A stretch of DNA of 64,000 nucleotides from Sphingobacterium sp. R2. GTDB lineage: Bacteria; Bacteroidota; Bacteroidia; Sphingobacteriales; Sphingobacteriaceae. Made by a program: the position numbers and the translations under genes. A model generated the notes under the pieces. That model was not told the DNA's origin, made no database searches, and was given only the letters and a program-made list of their open reading frames with translations. Below are positions 63,993 to 64,000 of this stretch, in pieces; the first letter of the stretch is position 1; the number at the start of each line of letters is the position of its first letter. The stretch spans positions 1,240,001 to 1,304,000 of the forward strand of contig NZ_CP142884.1 in NCBI RefSeq assembly GCF_040760075.1. The letters run 5' to 3'.

Positions 63993-64000
63993 TTGAAAGC

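Noticed and set aside
1..64000. Mobile elements, CRISPR arrays, defence islands or prophage
   Set aside because: No transposase, integrase, cas, restriction or phage-like protein among the genes, and no spaced direct repeats of CRISPR type.

Overview
The window is a piece of a Bacteroidota chromosome, most likely from the Sphingobacteriaceae (Sphingobacterium-like). Evidence from sequence: AT-rich DNA, TAnnTTTG-type -7 promoter elements, few Shine-Dalgarno sites, GldH, RicT with paired CxxxxCC motifs, a SecA of 1095 residues, the rpmB-rpmG-DUF4295-ftsY cluster, MqnD (futalosine menaquinone route) and BshC (bacillithiol). The genus is inference. No tRNA, rRNA, CRISPR array, insertion sequence or prophage was seen.

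Layout. 1-4880: 3' end of mnmG, a lipoprotein, gamma carbonic anhydrase and nadB. 4881-7834: a 2.95-kb gene-free stretch. Its left part (about 4920-5400) has DnaA-box-like motifs, very AT-rich DNA and a switch of strand composition from C-rich to G/T-rich, and is probably the chromosomal origin. The right part is T-rich, non-coding and contains several inverted repeats. 7835-14960: nadA, thiL, scpA, dxs and dnaA; dnaA is about 8 kb from the proposed origin. 15054-19660: minus-strand cluster holB-ricT-gldH-lpxK plus a small secreted protein. 19870-25306: dnaN, two tandem DedA membrane proteins, a CAP-domain protein, then yicC-gmk-nadD. 25493-27209: an unknown secreted protein and a formylglycine-generating-enzyme-like protein.

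27292-30030 is a uronate operon (kduI, DUF4861, kduD), followed by an 11-bp-period repeat ending in a perfect 21-bp hairpin. 30497-41025: surE, mqnD, secA, a SPOR protein, an M20 amidohydrolase, a thiamine-pyrophosphokinase-like protein, a GNAT, an M28 peptidase, a rhodanese and two small membrane proteins. 41059-47999: gcvT, truC, several DUF proteins, a cold-shock protein, a tiny His-rich lipoprotein and recO. 48217-53330: rpmB, rpmG, a 53-residue DUF4295 gene, ftsY, rimO, bshC. 53591-63895: a TonB-dependent receptor, ctlX, gcvP, a lipoprotein amidase and a conserved protein of unknown function.

Functional themes: replication (origin, dnaA, dnaN, holB, recO, scpA), NAD synthesis (nadB, nadA, nadD), thiamine (thiL), isoprenoid and menaquinone precursors (dxs, mqnD), glycine cleavage (gcvT, gcvP), envelope and secretion (secA, ftsY, lpxK, gldH, TonB receptor). 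Most of the window is ordinary core genome. The items most worth a second look are the origin displaced from dnaA, the structured non-coding block beside it, the 11-bp repeat hairpin, the FGE-like protein with both copper-site cysteines, and two near-leaderless promoters.
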